DNA of 64,000 nt from the NCBI RefSeq assembly GCF_016862315.1, contig NZ_BOMS01000073.1, positions 1 through 64,000 of the forward strand, given 5' to 3'. The notes below the pieces were generated by a model. It did not search any database, was not told the DNA's origin, and saw nothing but the letters and a program-made list of their open reading frames with translations. Origin of the DNA: Actinoplanes palleronii. Lineage in GTDB: Bacteria > Actinomycetota > Actinomycetes > Mycobacteriales > Micromonosporaceae. Each line of letters starts with the position of its first letter. Within the stretch, counting starts at the first letter, position 1. A program made the translations under genes and the position numbers. Shown in pieces: positions 7,979 to 16,873 of this stretch.

Positions 7979-10098
7979 TCAGCGCGGCGGCAGCATCCAG
8001 TGCCGGGTCGCCGACCAGCCGGTGAACGGCGTCACCTGCTCACCGCGGACCGCCGCGCGCAGCCCGTCGACGGCCGGGCCGAGCGGTCCGTCGTCCGGCA
8101 GCCCGGCCACGAACCGCTCCGCGTCACCGGTCACCGACAGATGGAAGATCATCTGACGCCAGGCGTACGCGATGTCCTTCACCGCCCGCCGGTCCAGCGG
8201 CCGGCCCGCCAGCCGCCGGGCCGTCGCGAAGCAGTGTCCGGCGCCGTCCGGGCCGAGCGTCACCCCGGCCTTGACCAGCGTCGCCAGGTTGTGGGTGGTG
8301 AGGATCTGGGCCTGCTCGATCACCGTCCCGTTCTCGGCCGGCGAGCCCCACCCCGAGGTCGTCCCGGCCCGCTCCCGGCAGATCTGGGCGAACCGCGGGT
8401 CGAGATCGTTCGGCCGCCCGTAGGCGCGCTCCACCTTGATCGTGGCGATCTCGCGGTAGTCGATCCGGTAGTACCACTCGTAGAGCGTGCCGAAGAGCAG
8501 CTCGCCGGCGATCTGGGCGGCGCGCGGGAACTTCGCCACGAACCGGCCGTCGAAAATGTCCGTGGCCAGCTCCTCCACCCAGGGCAGCGCCAGCCCGGCC
8601 TCCGGCTGAGCTGGGACAGCTCGCGGACCATCGGGTTCGGGACCAGCGTGCCCGGGAACGCGCTCAGGGTCAGCCCGCCCAGCCGCCGCAACGCGGTGAC
8701 CACGGCCTCCCGGCTGTCGCCGCCCGGGCCGCGGTGGCCCTCGACGGTGCGCACCCAGGGCAGCTCCTCGAGCCGGACCTGCGACCCCAGGTCGGTCAGC
8801 AGCAGTGAGCGCCGGTTGCGGAAGGCCAGGTAGTTCGCGGCCATCAGGGCGCGCAGGTCCGGGTCCGGGTAGGCGGCGGTCACCGCCTGCGCGGCGATCC
8901 GCGGCGCCAGCCCGGCGAGCACCTCGGCCGAGGACACCAGCCCGGCGTCGACCAGCTCCTCGACCGGCGCGGCGATGGCCCGGCGCACGACCGCCCGGAC
9001 CCGGTCCGGCACACCGTCCACGGCCGCGAGCACCTGATCGATCTCGGTCGTGCCGGTGTGTTGCGGCAGCGTCGCGAGGCGCTCCGCGATGGCGTGCGCG
9101 GCCAGGTGGTGCGGCGGGATCGCGGCGACGCCGGCCTGCCGGGCACGCAGGCCGGCGTGCTCCGGGCTGCCCGGCGCGCCGCGTCGGCGCACCATGTCGT
9201 CGATCACGGTCCGCACCAGGCCCCGGCGCCACTCCCGGCCGGCCAGCACGTCACCGAGGGCGACCCGCAGCACCGTCAGGTTCGCCTTCGGCCCGGCGTG
9301 CCGCCGGCTCGGCGGACACGTCGCCGCGAGGTCGCGATGTTCCGCCAGGAGGGCGCGCGCGTCCCGGTTCCATTCGTCATTTCCGGGTACGACCAGCTGG
9401 CCGTCCACGAGGGCGCGGAGCCAGAGCGCGAGCACCCGGTCGGCGTGGAGGTTCCACACCTCCAGGGTGGCGCGCATCGACTCGACGCGCGGGTTCGGCC
9501 GGCGGCGCTCGAGCGCGGCACGCACCACACCGACCGGCTGGCGCCACGCGGTCTCCGGCCCGGGCACCGGCCCCGCGGCGAGCGGCTCGGGGACGAAGCG
9601 GAGCTCCCCGGCGTACGGATGGATCTGGGCCAGCGCGCTCAGCGCGGACCGCTCGTCGCCGGCGCGCCGCAACCAGGCGATCACCGGCAGCGCCGCCTCC
9701 TCGGGCAGCGCCACGTGTGCCGGGGCGCCGGCCAGGGCGTCCAAGCCGTCACGGTGCCGGCCACTGATCCGGTGCTCGAACATCGCCGCCCGGGTGCGCG
9801 GCAGGCCGTGCTTGCGCGCGTACGCGATCTCCCAGGGTTGCAGCGGCCCGCCGGCCAGCGGCGTCCCGGTGGTGAAACCGCCGTGCAGGACCTCGAGGGT
9901 GACCCAGGCGGGCAGGTCGGCGACCGGGGTTCGGGAGCCGGTCCGGACGCGCCCGCCCACCATCGCGCTGATCGCGGCGGCCCAGCGGGCGGCCTTCGCC
10001 CGGGCCCGCTCCCGGGTCTCCGGGTCGAGGTGGGAGGTGGCGGTCGCGTCGGCCAGGCGGCGCCGGCGCTCCGGGTAGGCGGTGCCGATCTCGTTCAT
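7979..10098 (-). pseudogene. Large conserved-looking hypothetical protein, split by a 1-base frameshift
   Basis: I do not recognise the family. Reading from ATG at 10098 gives about 500 residues of normal composition to VPNPMVRELSQLS; the sensible continuation (AGLALPWVEELATDIFDG ... WSATRHWMLPPR) is in another frame, so one base appears to be missing near 8605-8611. Joined, the protein would be about 706 residues, soluble, largely helical, Arg-rich. The tail after the shift is rich in aromatic residues (GTLYEWYYRIDYREIATIKV) and looks under selection. There is no slippery heptamer at the junction, so a recent mutation or sequencing error is more likely than programmed shifting. Its ATG lies two bases after the end of a tRNA-like cloverleaf on the same strand, so the RNA forms its leader or is processed from it. 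Confidence 0.7.
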
Positions 10099-10100
10099 GC

Positions 10101-10171
10101 CGGCGTGGCGGGTGCCGCCCCCGCCCCCTCCCGGTAAAGAGCCGGGCGCTCTACTGCTGAGCTACACGCCG
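10101..10171 (-). tRNA. tRNA-like RNA, Lys(CTT)-type anticodon, lacking the normal elbow
   Basis: 71 nt fold into a perfect cloverleaf with no mismatches: acceptor stem CGGCGTG/CACGCCG, D stem GCTC/GAGC, anticodon stem CCCGG/CCGGG with loop CTCTTTA (anticodon CTT, Lys), 5-nt variable loop, T stem GCGGG/CCCGC. But the T loop is GGCGGCA instead of TTCRANY, the D loop is AGCAGTA without the GG pair, position 37 is T, and there is no encoded CCA. The D/T loop contact that builds the tRNA elbow therefore cannot form normally. It ends two bases before the ATG of the large split gene. Likely a pseudo-tRNA or a regulatory leader rather than a decoding tRNA. Confidence 0.75.
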
Positions 10172-10315
10172 TGGTGTTCGGGACGCGACCCTACCGGTGC
10201 CCGGTCGCCGGTCGCCTCCGGTTTTCCGCAGCCCTCGGTGGGTGCCGCGTCACGCCCTGTCGATGGTGCCGTCCGGGCTGGCGGCGATCGGAAATACCTG
10301 TGCCAAGATGGCCGG

Positions 10316-11005
10316 ATGTTCGTGACCGCCAGACCTCGCCGGGTCGCCGTGGCCGCCGTCTTCGCCCTGCTCGCGGTGGCCGGCTGCACCTCCGACGACG
10401 ACAAGCCGGACGCCGGCCGGATCGACGTGACCACCATGCGCGGCGCGTTCCTGCAGGCCGCCGACATCGGGCCGACCTGGACCGCGCCGGAGGCCAGCGC
10501 CGACCCGCAGCAGATGGTCAGTTTCTGCGGCGGCACGGTGGCCCCGCCGTCGATCCCGCCCGGCGCCGACCCGGTGTCCTCGTCGTTCGCCGACGAGGGC
10601 GAGACCGGCGCGCAGACCCTCGAGCAGCTCGCCCTGGTCTATCCGGACGAGAAGGCGGCGCAGGCCGGGCAGGCGCTGCTGCGCGCGGTCGCCGACGGCT
10701 GCCAGCCGACGCTGTCGGTGCCGGCGACGGTCACCTCGGACAAGTCCGAGCCTGCCTACACCGAGAGCGTCGAGGTGCGCGAGCTCGCCGAGACCGGTTG
10801 GTCCGGGTTCGTGCTCGTGCGGCACAAGAAGTACGAGGCCTCGCACCCCGGTGTCGCGGACATCGCGGTGGCCGTGCTGACCAGCCGCAACGTGGTGCTG
10901 GTGGACAGTTACGCGATCTATCAGCTGAACAAGTCGGAGTCCGCGGCCGGCTTCGAGGCCGACTGGCAGAAGCTGGTCGGCTCGGTCGTCCAGCGGGTGG
11001 GATAG
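10316..11005 (+). CDS. Hypothetical lipoprotein
   Basis: 229 residues from ATG. A signal peptide with lipobox (LLAVAGC) gives lipidation at about Cys23 (GCTSDDDKPD follows). The mature part has no membrane segment; DIGPTWTAPEAS and YPDEKAAQAGQALLRAV resemble actinobacterial sensor-like lipoproteins of unknown role. The ribosome site is weak, so the message may be nearly leaderless. Divergent from the tRNA-like locus; 145 bp separate them. Confidence 0.8.
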   Translation: MFVTARPRRVAVAAVFALLAVAGCTSDDDKPDAGRIDVTTMRGAFLQAADIGPTWTAPEASADPQQMVSFCGGTVAPPSIPPGADPVSSSFADEGETGAQTLEQLALVYPDEKAAQAGQALLRAVADGCQPTLSVPATVTSDKSEPAYTESVEVRELAETGWSGFVLVRHKKYEASHPGVADIAVAVLTSRNVVLVDSYAIYQLNKSESAAGFEADWQKLVGSVVQRVG

Positions 11006-11149
11006 ACAGCCGGACGCGGTTGGTCTAATGTTCGCGGTGCGCCGTTGCGAGTTCTTCCCCCGTGGAATTCGCAGCGGCGCCCTTAATTTCCGGCCTCGAC
11101 GATCCACAGAGGCCCCGGGTCGTGAATTGACCCTCTTCAGTGACTGACC

Positions 11150-11178
11150 TTGAGCGATGCTCAACCGTGGCCTAGGCT
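11150..11178 (+). promoter_or_regulatory. Promoter-like boxes with overlapping inverted repeat
   Basis: TTGAGC (-35-like), 17 bp, TAGGCT (-10-like), about 120 bp upstream of the XRE regulator. The -35 box is one arm of the perfect inverted repeat TTGAGC-GAT-GCTCAA (11150-11164), which could be an operator for autoregulation. Prediction only. Confidence 0.45.
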
Positions 11179-11301
11179 CATGCCTGGCTCATCAACCTCA
11201 GTTTATGACCGCCGGCATCGGGGGATGTGCATCGGCCTGCCTTCCGCGAGGCAGCGCCGCTGCTCATGGCGTTCGTGAGGGAGCGACAGGGGTGGTGCGG
11301 A

Positions 11302-11712
11302 ATGGCCGGTACGGAGGGGGTCTTCTCCATCGCGGAGAAGTTGGATCGGCTGTTCCGCACCACCGGTGAGCCCAGTCACATGACGGTCGCCGAGGCGATC
11401 CGGGACAAGCAGGGTGTGCCGATCTCGCACACCTACATCTGGCAGCTGCGCACCGGGCGCCGGGACAATCCGACCCTGCAGCACCTGACCGCGCTGGCCG
11501 GCTACTTCGGCGTGCCGGTGGCGTATTTCCTCGACGACCAGGTGGCTGCCGGGGTGGACGCGCAGCTGGCGTTGCTGCGCAGCCTGCGGGCCGCCGGGGT
11601 GACCGAGATCGCGTTGCGGGCCGCGGACGTGTCGCCCCGCGGCCGGGAGGCGATCAGCGAGGCGATCCGGCAGGTCTGGGAAGCCGAGCACGGCCCGCAG
11701 CCGCCCGGTTGA
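11302..11712 (+). CDS. XRE-family transcriptional regulator
   Basis: 136 residues from ATG, with AGGGG about ten bases upstream. An alternative in-frame ATG at 11266 lacks a ribosome site. The helix-turn-helix spans roughly residues 20-70 (SIAEKLDRLF ... ISHTYIWQLRTGRRDNPTLQHLTALAGYFGVPVAYFLDD), followed by a helical tail. This regulator type is commonly paired with MAB_1171c membrane proteins and ImmA-type proteases in actinobacteria, as here. The 3' end overlaps the opposite-strand membrane gene by 59 bp. Confidence 0.88.
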   Translation: MAGTEGVFSIAEKLDRLFRTTGEPSHMTVAEAIRDKQGVPISHTYIWQLRTGRRDNPTLQHLTALAGYFGVPVAYFLDDQVAAGVDAQLALLRSLRAAGVTEIALRAADVSPRGREAISEAIRQVWEAEHGPQPPG

Positions 11713-12754
11713 GGCCGCGGAACGCCACACTCACCCGGGACAGCCAGACCACCTCGTCGGTCATCTCCGGCCCGACCGGCGCCCAGTTGCCGCCCGGGTC
11801 GGCCGGCGGCTCGCCGTGCGCGCGCCGCCGCAACGCCTCGATCAGCGCCCGGGCCTCGGTCACCGCCGGGTCCTCGCCGGGCGGGGCGGCCGGGCAGGCG
11901 GGCAGATGCTCGCGCAGCGCCAGCATCCCGTCCCGGATCTCGATCACCCGGCGGTAGACGCGCAGCCGCCCACCGGCCGCGCCCGGCCAGGCCAGCGCGG
12001 AGTGCGCTGGGCGCATCAGCACCACGTGCGGGAAGGCCTGCCGGACCGCGCCCCACAACGGCCGCAGCACCAGCAACGACCGGTACGCCGCCAGCACCGC
12101 CCGCAGCCGGGCGACCGGGGGCGCCGCCCCGCCGGCCACGAAGAGCACCAGCCCGGCGCCGCGCAGGGCGCCGAGCCACGGGTCCCAGGCGGTGAAGTCC
12201 ACGGCCACCCCGCCGCTGCGGGCCAGCACCAGCACCAGCCGGCCGGCGCCGAACCCGGCCAGCAGCAGGCACCCGGCGCCCATCGCCAGCAGCCCGCCGC
12301 GGAGCGCCCCGGCCGGAGCGGCCCGCCGGACCGTCGCGCAGGCCCACCCGGCTAGGACCAGCACCGTCACCAGGTAGCCCTCGAAGACCACCCAGTAGAC
12401 CGTCTCGACCGGGGTGACGCCGGCGGTGAGCCGGGCCGGGCTGGCCGGCACCCCGTGCCGGCCGGTCACGGCCAGGACCAGCAGCACCGCGCCGGCCAGC
12501 GCCCACTGCACACCGGCCCGGCCGGCCCCGGTCACCGCCGAGACCAGCCGGAGCAGCAGGTGCGCGCCGACGATCGCGCAGAGATGCGCGGCGAGGGGCA
12601 CGTCCCGGCCGCTCTGCAGCGCGGGCAGCGCGATGGTGATCGCGGTGGCGCCGGTGCACAGGCTGCCCCAGAGCAGCCGCTGCCGCCGGTCCCGGCGCAG
12701 CAGGGCCAGCCGGGCCAGCACCACCGCCCAGAGCAGGACGGCCAGCACGGTCAC
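11654..12754 (-). CDS. MAB_1171c-type membrane protein (putative transporter)
   Basis: 366 residues; GTG start coupled to the ImmA gene through a GTGA overlap. About seven hydrophobic helices in the first 225 residues (from VTVLAVLLWAVVLARLALL to AGLVLFVAGGA), then a soluble tail with YRRVIEIRDGMLALREHLP, a landmark of MAB_1171c-type proteins. Function unknown; annotated elsewhere as a putative transporter. Works presumably with the ImmA protease and XRE regulator beside it. The frame continues upstream but that overlaps the protease gene. Its end overlaps the XRE gene tail to tail. Confidence 0.82.
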   Translation of the reverse strand: MTVLAVLLWAVVLARLALLRRDRRQRLLWGSLCTGATAITIALPALQSGRDVPLAAHLCAIVGAHLLLRLVSAVTGAGRAGVQWALAGAVLLVLAVTGRHGVPASPARLTAGVTPVETVYWVVFEGYLVTVLVLAGWACATVRRAAPAGALRGGLLAMGAGCLLLAGFGAGRLVLVLARSGGVAVDFTAWDPWLGALRGAGLVLFVAGGAAPPVARLRAVLAAYRSLLVLRPLWGAVRQAFPHVVLMRPAHSALAWPGAAGGRLRVYRRVIEIRDGMLALREHLPACPAAPPGEDPAVTEARALIEALRRRAHGEPPADPGGNWAPVGPEMTDEVVWLSRVSVAFRGLNRAAAGRARLPRPAGSPR

Positions 12755-13221
12755 GACGGGGGCACCCCGAGCGCGGCGGCGAACCGGCCCAGCGGGTCGT
12801 CGGTCTCCGGCGTGCCGGCCGTACGGATCAGCGACGCCAGCATCTCCGCCTCGCGCTCGTCGGCGGTGGTGTGGCCGCTGCGGCCCAGCGCCCGGGCGAC
12901 CAGGGCCGGGTCGAGGTCGGGGAAGAGGTGGGCGAGGCCCGGGCCGGCCGAGTGCCCGCACAGGATGTGGGCGATCTCGTGCAGCACGATGTGCTCGGCG
13001 TGCAGCGGGGAGGTGCCGGGGTCGTAGAAGACGTAGTCGGCGGAGGGCCCGCCGAGCCACAGTCCGCAGGGTGCGCCGGCGCTCAGGCCGAGCAGGGGCC
13101 GGCGGTGCAGCGGGCGGCCGCGCCGGGCGGCCACTTCAGCGCTGAAAAGGTCGATATCGAAAGGGTGCGGCACCTGGATGCCACGCAACCGCCGCTCGGC
13201 ACGACGGCGCAGACCCTCCAT
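12751..13221 (-). CDS. ImmA/IrrE-family metallopeptidase
   Basis: 156 residues from the ATG at 13221; an earlier ATG at 13257 is also possible, neither has a clear ribosome site. HEIAH at residues 81-85 is the zinc-binding HExxH; the third ligand is probably the Glu in DEREAEMLA. Family members cleave repressors (ImmA) or act as stress switches (IrrE). Placed upstream of and overlapping the MAB_1171c gene, and facing an XRE regulator that would be its natural substrate or partner (inference). Confidence 0.85.
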   Translation of the reverse strand: MEGLRRRAERRLRGIQVPHPFDIDLFSAEVAARRGRPLHRRPLLGLSAGAPCGLWLGGPSADYVFYDPGTSPLHAEHIVLHEIAHILCGHSAGPGLAHLFPDLDPALVARALGRSGHTTADEREAEMLASLIRTAGTPETDDPLGRFAAALGVPPS

Positions 13222-13414
13222 TGCGGAAACGGTACCCGGCCCTCGCTCGGTGCTCATAACTGCGCGGAGAGAGCGTGATCCGAGCACGCGTCTCCGCGCC
13301 GGTGTGGAAAAAGCCACGGGACTGTTAACTATTCACCTCAACCATGCTTAGCCTTACGAATCCCGGGGCAAGGACGTATTCAGCCGCGGATTCTTAGGCG
13401 GAGGTGGGTGCGGC

Positions 13415-16093
13415 ATGAAGTTCGTCTACGACTTTCATGAGGGCAACAAGGACCTCAAAGACCTGCTGGGTGGCAAAGGCGCCAATCTCGCGGAGATGAC
13501 GAACCTCGGCCTCCCGGTGCCTCCCGGTTTCACCATCACCACCGAGGCCTGCCAGCAGTACCTGCGGCACGGCACGCACGTGGACGGCCTGGCCGGCGAG
13601 GTCGACGCGCACCTGGCCGGGCTGGAGCAGGCGATGGGCCGCCGGCTCGGTGACCCGGCCGACCCGCTGCTGGTCTCGGTGCGCTCCGGCGCGAAGTTCT
13701 CCATGCCGGGCATGATGGAGACCGTCCTCAACGTCGGACTGAACGATGAATCGGTGGCCGGGCTCTCCCGGCAGGCCGGCGGCAACGACCGGTTCGCCTG
13801 GGACTCGTACCGCCGGCTGATCCAGATGTTCGGCAAGACGGTGTGCGACGTGCCGGGCCACGAATTCGAGGACGCGCTGCACGAGGCGAAGGTGGCCAAG
13901 GGCGTCAAGGACGATGTCCAGCTCGGCGCGGAGGACCTCAAGGCGCTTGTCACGGCGTACAAAAAAGTGTTTGCCAAACATGTCGGGCACGACTTCCCGC
14001 AGGATCCGCGCGAACAGCTCGACCTCGCGGTCGAAGCGGTCTTCCGGTCCTGGAACGCGGACCGTGCGGTGCTCTACCGCCGGCAGGAACGCATTCCGGC
14101 CGACCTGGGCACCGCCGTCAACGTGGTCGCCATGGTCTTCGGCAACCTCGGCACCGACTCCGGCACCGGCGTCGCGTTCACCCGCGACCCGGGCAGCGGT
14201 GAGCAGGGCGTCTACGGCGACTACCTGGCCAACGCGCAGGGCGAGGACGTCGTGGCCGGCATCCGCAACACGCTCGCGCTCGCCGAGCTGGAGAAGCTGG
14301 ACAAGCGCTCCTACGACGAGCTGATGCAGATCATGGCGACCCTCGAGGGCCACTACCGCGACCTGTGCGACATCGAGTTCACCATCGAACGCGGCAAGCT
14401 GTGGATGCTGCAGACCCGGGTCGGCAAGCGCACCGCCGCCGCCGCGTTCACCATCGCCGCCCAGCTGATCGACGAGGGTGTGATCGACCTCGACGAGGCG
14501 CTGATCCGGGTCACCGGCAGCCAGCTCGGCCAGCTGATGTTCCCGCGCTTCGACCTCGGCGGCGACCCCACGTCGCTGACCCGGGGCGTCGGCGCGTCGC
14601 CCGGCGCGGCGTACGGCGAAGTGGTCTTCACCTCGCAGCGGGCGACCGAGGTCGCGGCCGAGGGCCGGCCGGCCATCCTGGTGCGGCGCGAGACCAACCC
14701 GGACGACCTGCCCGGCATGATCGCCGCGCAGGGCATCCTGACCAGCCGCGGCGGCAAGACCTCGCACGCCGCGGTGGTGGCCCGGGGGATGGGCAAGACC
14801 TGCGTCTGCGGCGCCGACGAGGTGTCGGTCGCGGCGTCCTCGTTCACGGTGGGTGAGACGGTCGTCAACGAGGGCGACGTCATCTCGATCGACGGCACCA
14901 CCGGCCGGGTCTACCTCGGTGAGGTGCCGGTGCGGCCCAGCGAGGTGGTGCAGTACTTCGAGGGCGACCTGGACCCGCAACTGGCCAACGAGCCGCTGGT
15001 CGCGGCGGTGCACCGGATCCTCACGCACGCCGATGAGAAGCGCCGCCTGCGGGTGCGCACCAACGCGGACACCGGCGCCGACGCGGCCCGGGCCCGGCGG
15101 TTCGGCGCGCAGGGGATCGGGCTGTGCCGTACCGAGCACATGTTCCTCGGCGACCGGCGCGAGCTCGTCGAACGGCTGATCCTGGCGCGTACCGAGACGG
15201 ACCGGTCGCAGGCCCTCGCGGCGCTGCAGCCGTTGCAGCGGGCCGACTTCCTGGAGATCTTCCGGGAGATGAACGGGCTGCCGGTCACCGTCCGGCTGAT
15301 CGACCCGCCGCTGCACGAGTTCCTGCCGTCGCTGGAGGAACTCGCGGTCAAGGTGGCCGTCGCGCACGAGCTGGGCCGGCCGGTCGGCAAGGACGATCAG
15401 ATGCTCGCCGCGGTCCGCCGGATGCACGAGCAGAACCCGATGCTGGGCCTGCGCGGGGTTCGCCTCGGCCTGGTCATTCCCGGACTGTTCGGCATGCAGG
15501 TCCGGGCGATCGCGGAGGCCGCGGTGGCGCTCGCCGCCGAGGGCGGCACCCCGCGACCGGAGATCATGGTGCCGCTGGTCGGCGCGGTGCAGGAGCTCGA
15601 GACGGTCCGCGCCGAGGCCGAGAAGATCATCGCCGAGGTGGTCGGCGACTCCGGCGTCACGATCCTTATCGGTACGATGATCGAGGTCCCCCGGGCCGCG
15701 CTGACCGCCGGCCAGATCGCCGAAGCAGCCGAGTTCTTCTCCTTCGGCACCAACGACCTCACCCAGATGGGCTGGGGATTCTCCCGGGACGACGTCGAGG
15801 GCGCGTTCTTCTGGCGCTACCTGGAACTCGGCATCTTCGGCATCAGCCCGTTCGAGTCGATCGACGTCGAGGGCGTCGGCCGGCTCGTGAGGATCGCCGC
15901 GGAGGAGGGCCGGGCCGCCCGCCCCGACCTCAAGCTGGGCGTCTGCGGCGAGCACGGCGGCGACCCGGACTCGGTGCACTTCTTCCACGAGGTCGGACTG
16001 GACTACGTGTCCTGCTCGCCGTTCCGGGTGCCGATCGCGCGCCTGGAGGCGGGCCGCGCGGCGGTGGAGTCGGAGGGCTCCGACCACCGCTGA
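13415..16093 (+). CDS. ppdK: Pyruvate, phosphate dikinase
   Basis: 892 residues, full family length; ATG preceded by GGAGGTGGG. Interconverts pyruvate + ATP + phosphate and PEP + AMP + PPi. N-terminal ATP-grasp domain (GGKGANLAEM near residues 20-30), central swivelling domain with the phosphorylated His at about 451 in TSRGGKTSHAAVV, and C-terminal TIM-barrel PEP/pyruvate domain with GTNDLTQM and the catalytic Cys at about 844 (GVCGEHGG). Stands alone; about 190 bp of AT-richer DNA before it probably holds the promoter. The opposite strand is open for its whole length but that is a codon-bias shadow. Confidence 0.97.
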   Translation: MKFVYDFHEGNKDLKDLLGGKGANLAEMTNLGLPVPPGFTITTEACQQYLRHGTHVDGLAGEVDAHLAGLEQAMGRRLGDPADPLLVSVRSGAKFSMPGMMETVLNVGLNDESVAGLSRQAGGNDRFAWDSYRRLIQMFGKTVCDVPGHEFEDALHEAKVAKGVKDDVQLGAEDLKALVTAYKKVFAKHVGHDFPQDPREQLDLAVEAVFRSWNADRAVLYRRQERIPADLGTAVNVVAMVFGNLGTDSGTGVAFTRDPGSGEQGVYGDYLANAQGEDVVAGIRNTLALAELEKLDKRSYDELMQIMATLEGHYRDLCDIEFTIERGKLWMLQTRVGKRTAAAAFTIAAQLIDEGVIDLDEALIRVTGSQLGQLMFPRFDLGGDPTSLTRGVGASPGAAYGEVVFTSQRATEVAAEGRPAILVRRETNPDDLPGMIAAQGILTSRGGKTSHAAVVARGMGKTCVCGADEVSVAASSFTVGETVVNEGDVISIDGTTGRVYLGEVPVRPSEVVQYFEGDLDPQLANEPLVAAVHRILTHADEKRRLRVRTNADTGADAARARRFGAQGIGLCRTEHMFLGDRRELVERLILARTETDRSQALAALQPLQRADFLEIFREMNGLPVTVRLIDPPLHEFLPSLEELAVKVAVAHELGRPVGKDDQMLAAVRRMHEQNPMLGLRGVRLGLVIPGLFGMQVRAIAEAAVALAAEGGTPRPEIMVPLVGAVQELETVRAEAEKIIAEVVGDSGVTILIGTMIEVPRAALTAGQIAEAAEFFSFGTNDLTQMGWGFSRDDVEGAFFWRYLELGIFGISPFESIDVEGVGRLVRIAAEEGRAARPDLKLGVCGEHGGDPDSVHFFHEVGLDYVSCSPFRVPIARLEAGRAAVESEGSDHR

Positions 16094-16309
16094 TCGAGAA
16101 CCGGCGTGGACGGGTGGCGGTTCGCCATCCGGTCACGTCCGGGCGGCCCCGCGACCACTTCGCGGCGGAGAGCGGGGCCGCCCGTCACACCTCGGACCGG
16201 GGGTTCGTCCGCGCCATGGCACCCACCAGGCGGACGAGCCCCCGGTCCGACCTGTCCCACGCGGTGTTCCGCGTTCCGGGGCGGCAGCAGCGCGCGTTGC
16301 TGCCCGGCT

Positions 16310-16435
16310 GGCTCTGGCGGCCGTATTCCGGCTGGTTTAACGGCCGTCAGGACCAGCTCGTCCCACTCGGCTGGCTCTGGCGGCCGTATTCCGGCTGGTT
16401 TAACGGCCGTCAGGACCAGCTGGTCCCACTCGGCT
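16310..16435. repeat. 63-bp tandem repeat, two copies plus a partial third
   Basis: Two copies of 63 bp that differ at a single base (CTCGTCC versus CTGGTCC), then a decayed third start (GGCTGTGGCGG). Each copy contains CGGCCGT...ACGGCCG as an inner inverted repeat. Near-identity implies a recent duplication. Confidence 0.95.
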
Positions 16436-16594
16436 GGCTGTGGCGGTGGGTTCGGGACCGTTGTGGCGGCCGTGGGTGCTCGCTGGGGCTGGGTGGCGAG
16501 CGGCTGTGGTGGGTTCGGGAAGGTCGTGACCACTGGCGGTGCCTGCCGGTTGGGGGAGCGGGCACGGCGGGGACCGGGGGTGACCGTTACCGGA

Positions 16595-16729
16595 CGCGGA
16601 CGTCGCCCCGGAGGGGGTCGCGGTTTGGACGCGCCAGCGGCCTGCGGGCCCCGCAGGGGTCCCGGCGGGAGCGGCGGTCTGTACCCCGGCGGACGCACGA
16701 CATCGTGATCTTGAAGTTGATCTTGCTGG
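16595..16729 (+). repeat. Dispersed repeat, copy A
   Basis: About 130 bp matching the reverse complement of 34122-34252 with roughly 80-85% identity by eye. Shared blocks include GGACGTCGCCCCGGAGGG, GGACGCGCCAGCGGCC, GCAGGGGTCCCGGCGGGAGC and CCCCGGCGGACGCACGACAT. Confidence 0.9.
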
Positions 16730-16873
16730 GGATTTTTGTCCCGTTCGCGACGATCGCCGTCATCTGCCTCCCGGTGGTCTCGTCCGGGGTAGCGCCGCGT
16801 CGATCCCTCGAAAAATGTCGGTGGCCGGGTCTAGCGTCCGAGGGGACATCGTTCGAAGGCAAGGGAGCCTGTG

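Larger units (their letters stand above)
16094..16873. other. 780-bp non-coding, repeat-rich gap
   Basis: No credible gene. Frames crossing this gap are low complexity. It carries a 63-bp tandem repeat and one copy of a dispersed repeat found again in inverted orientation near 34.1 kb, then an AT-richer stretch that should hold the promoter of the VOC gene. Confidence 0.7.

Noticed and set aside
8595..8620. Programmed -1 frameshift
   Set aside because: No X-XXY-YYZ heptamer or clear downstream structure at the join.
10101..10171. Functional tRNA-Lys(CTT)
   Set aside because: The stems are perfect but the T loop and D loop lack invariant bases and position 37 is T; aminoacylation and decoding would be impaired. 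I keep it as tRNA-like.
13394..16087. 897-residue open frame opposite ppdK
   Set aside because: It mirrors ppdK exactly in extent, is His/Arg/Asp-rich and has no motif. High-GC third positions leave the opposite strand open.
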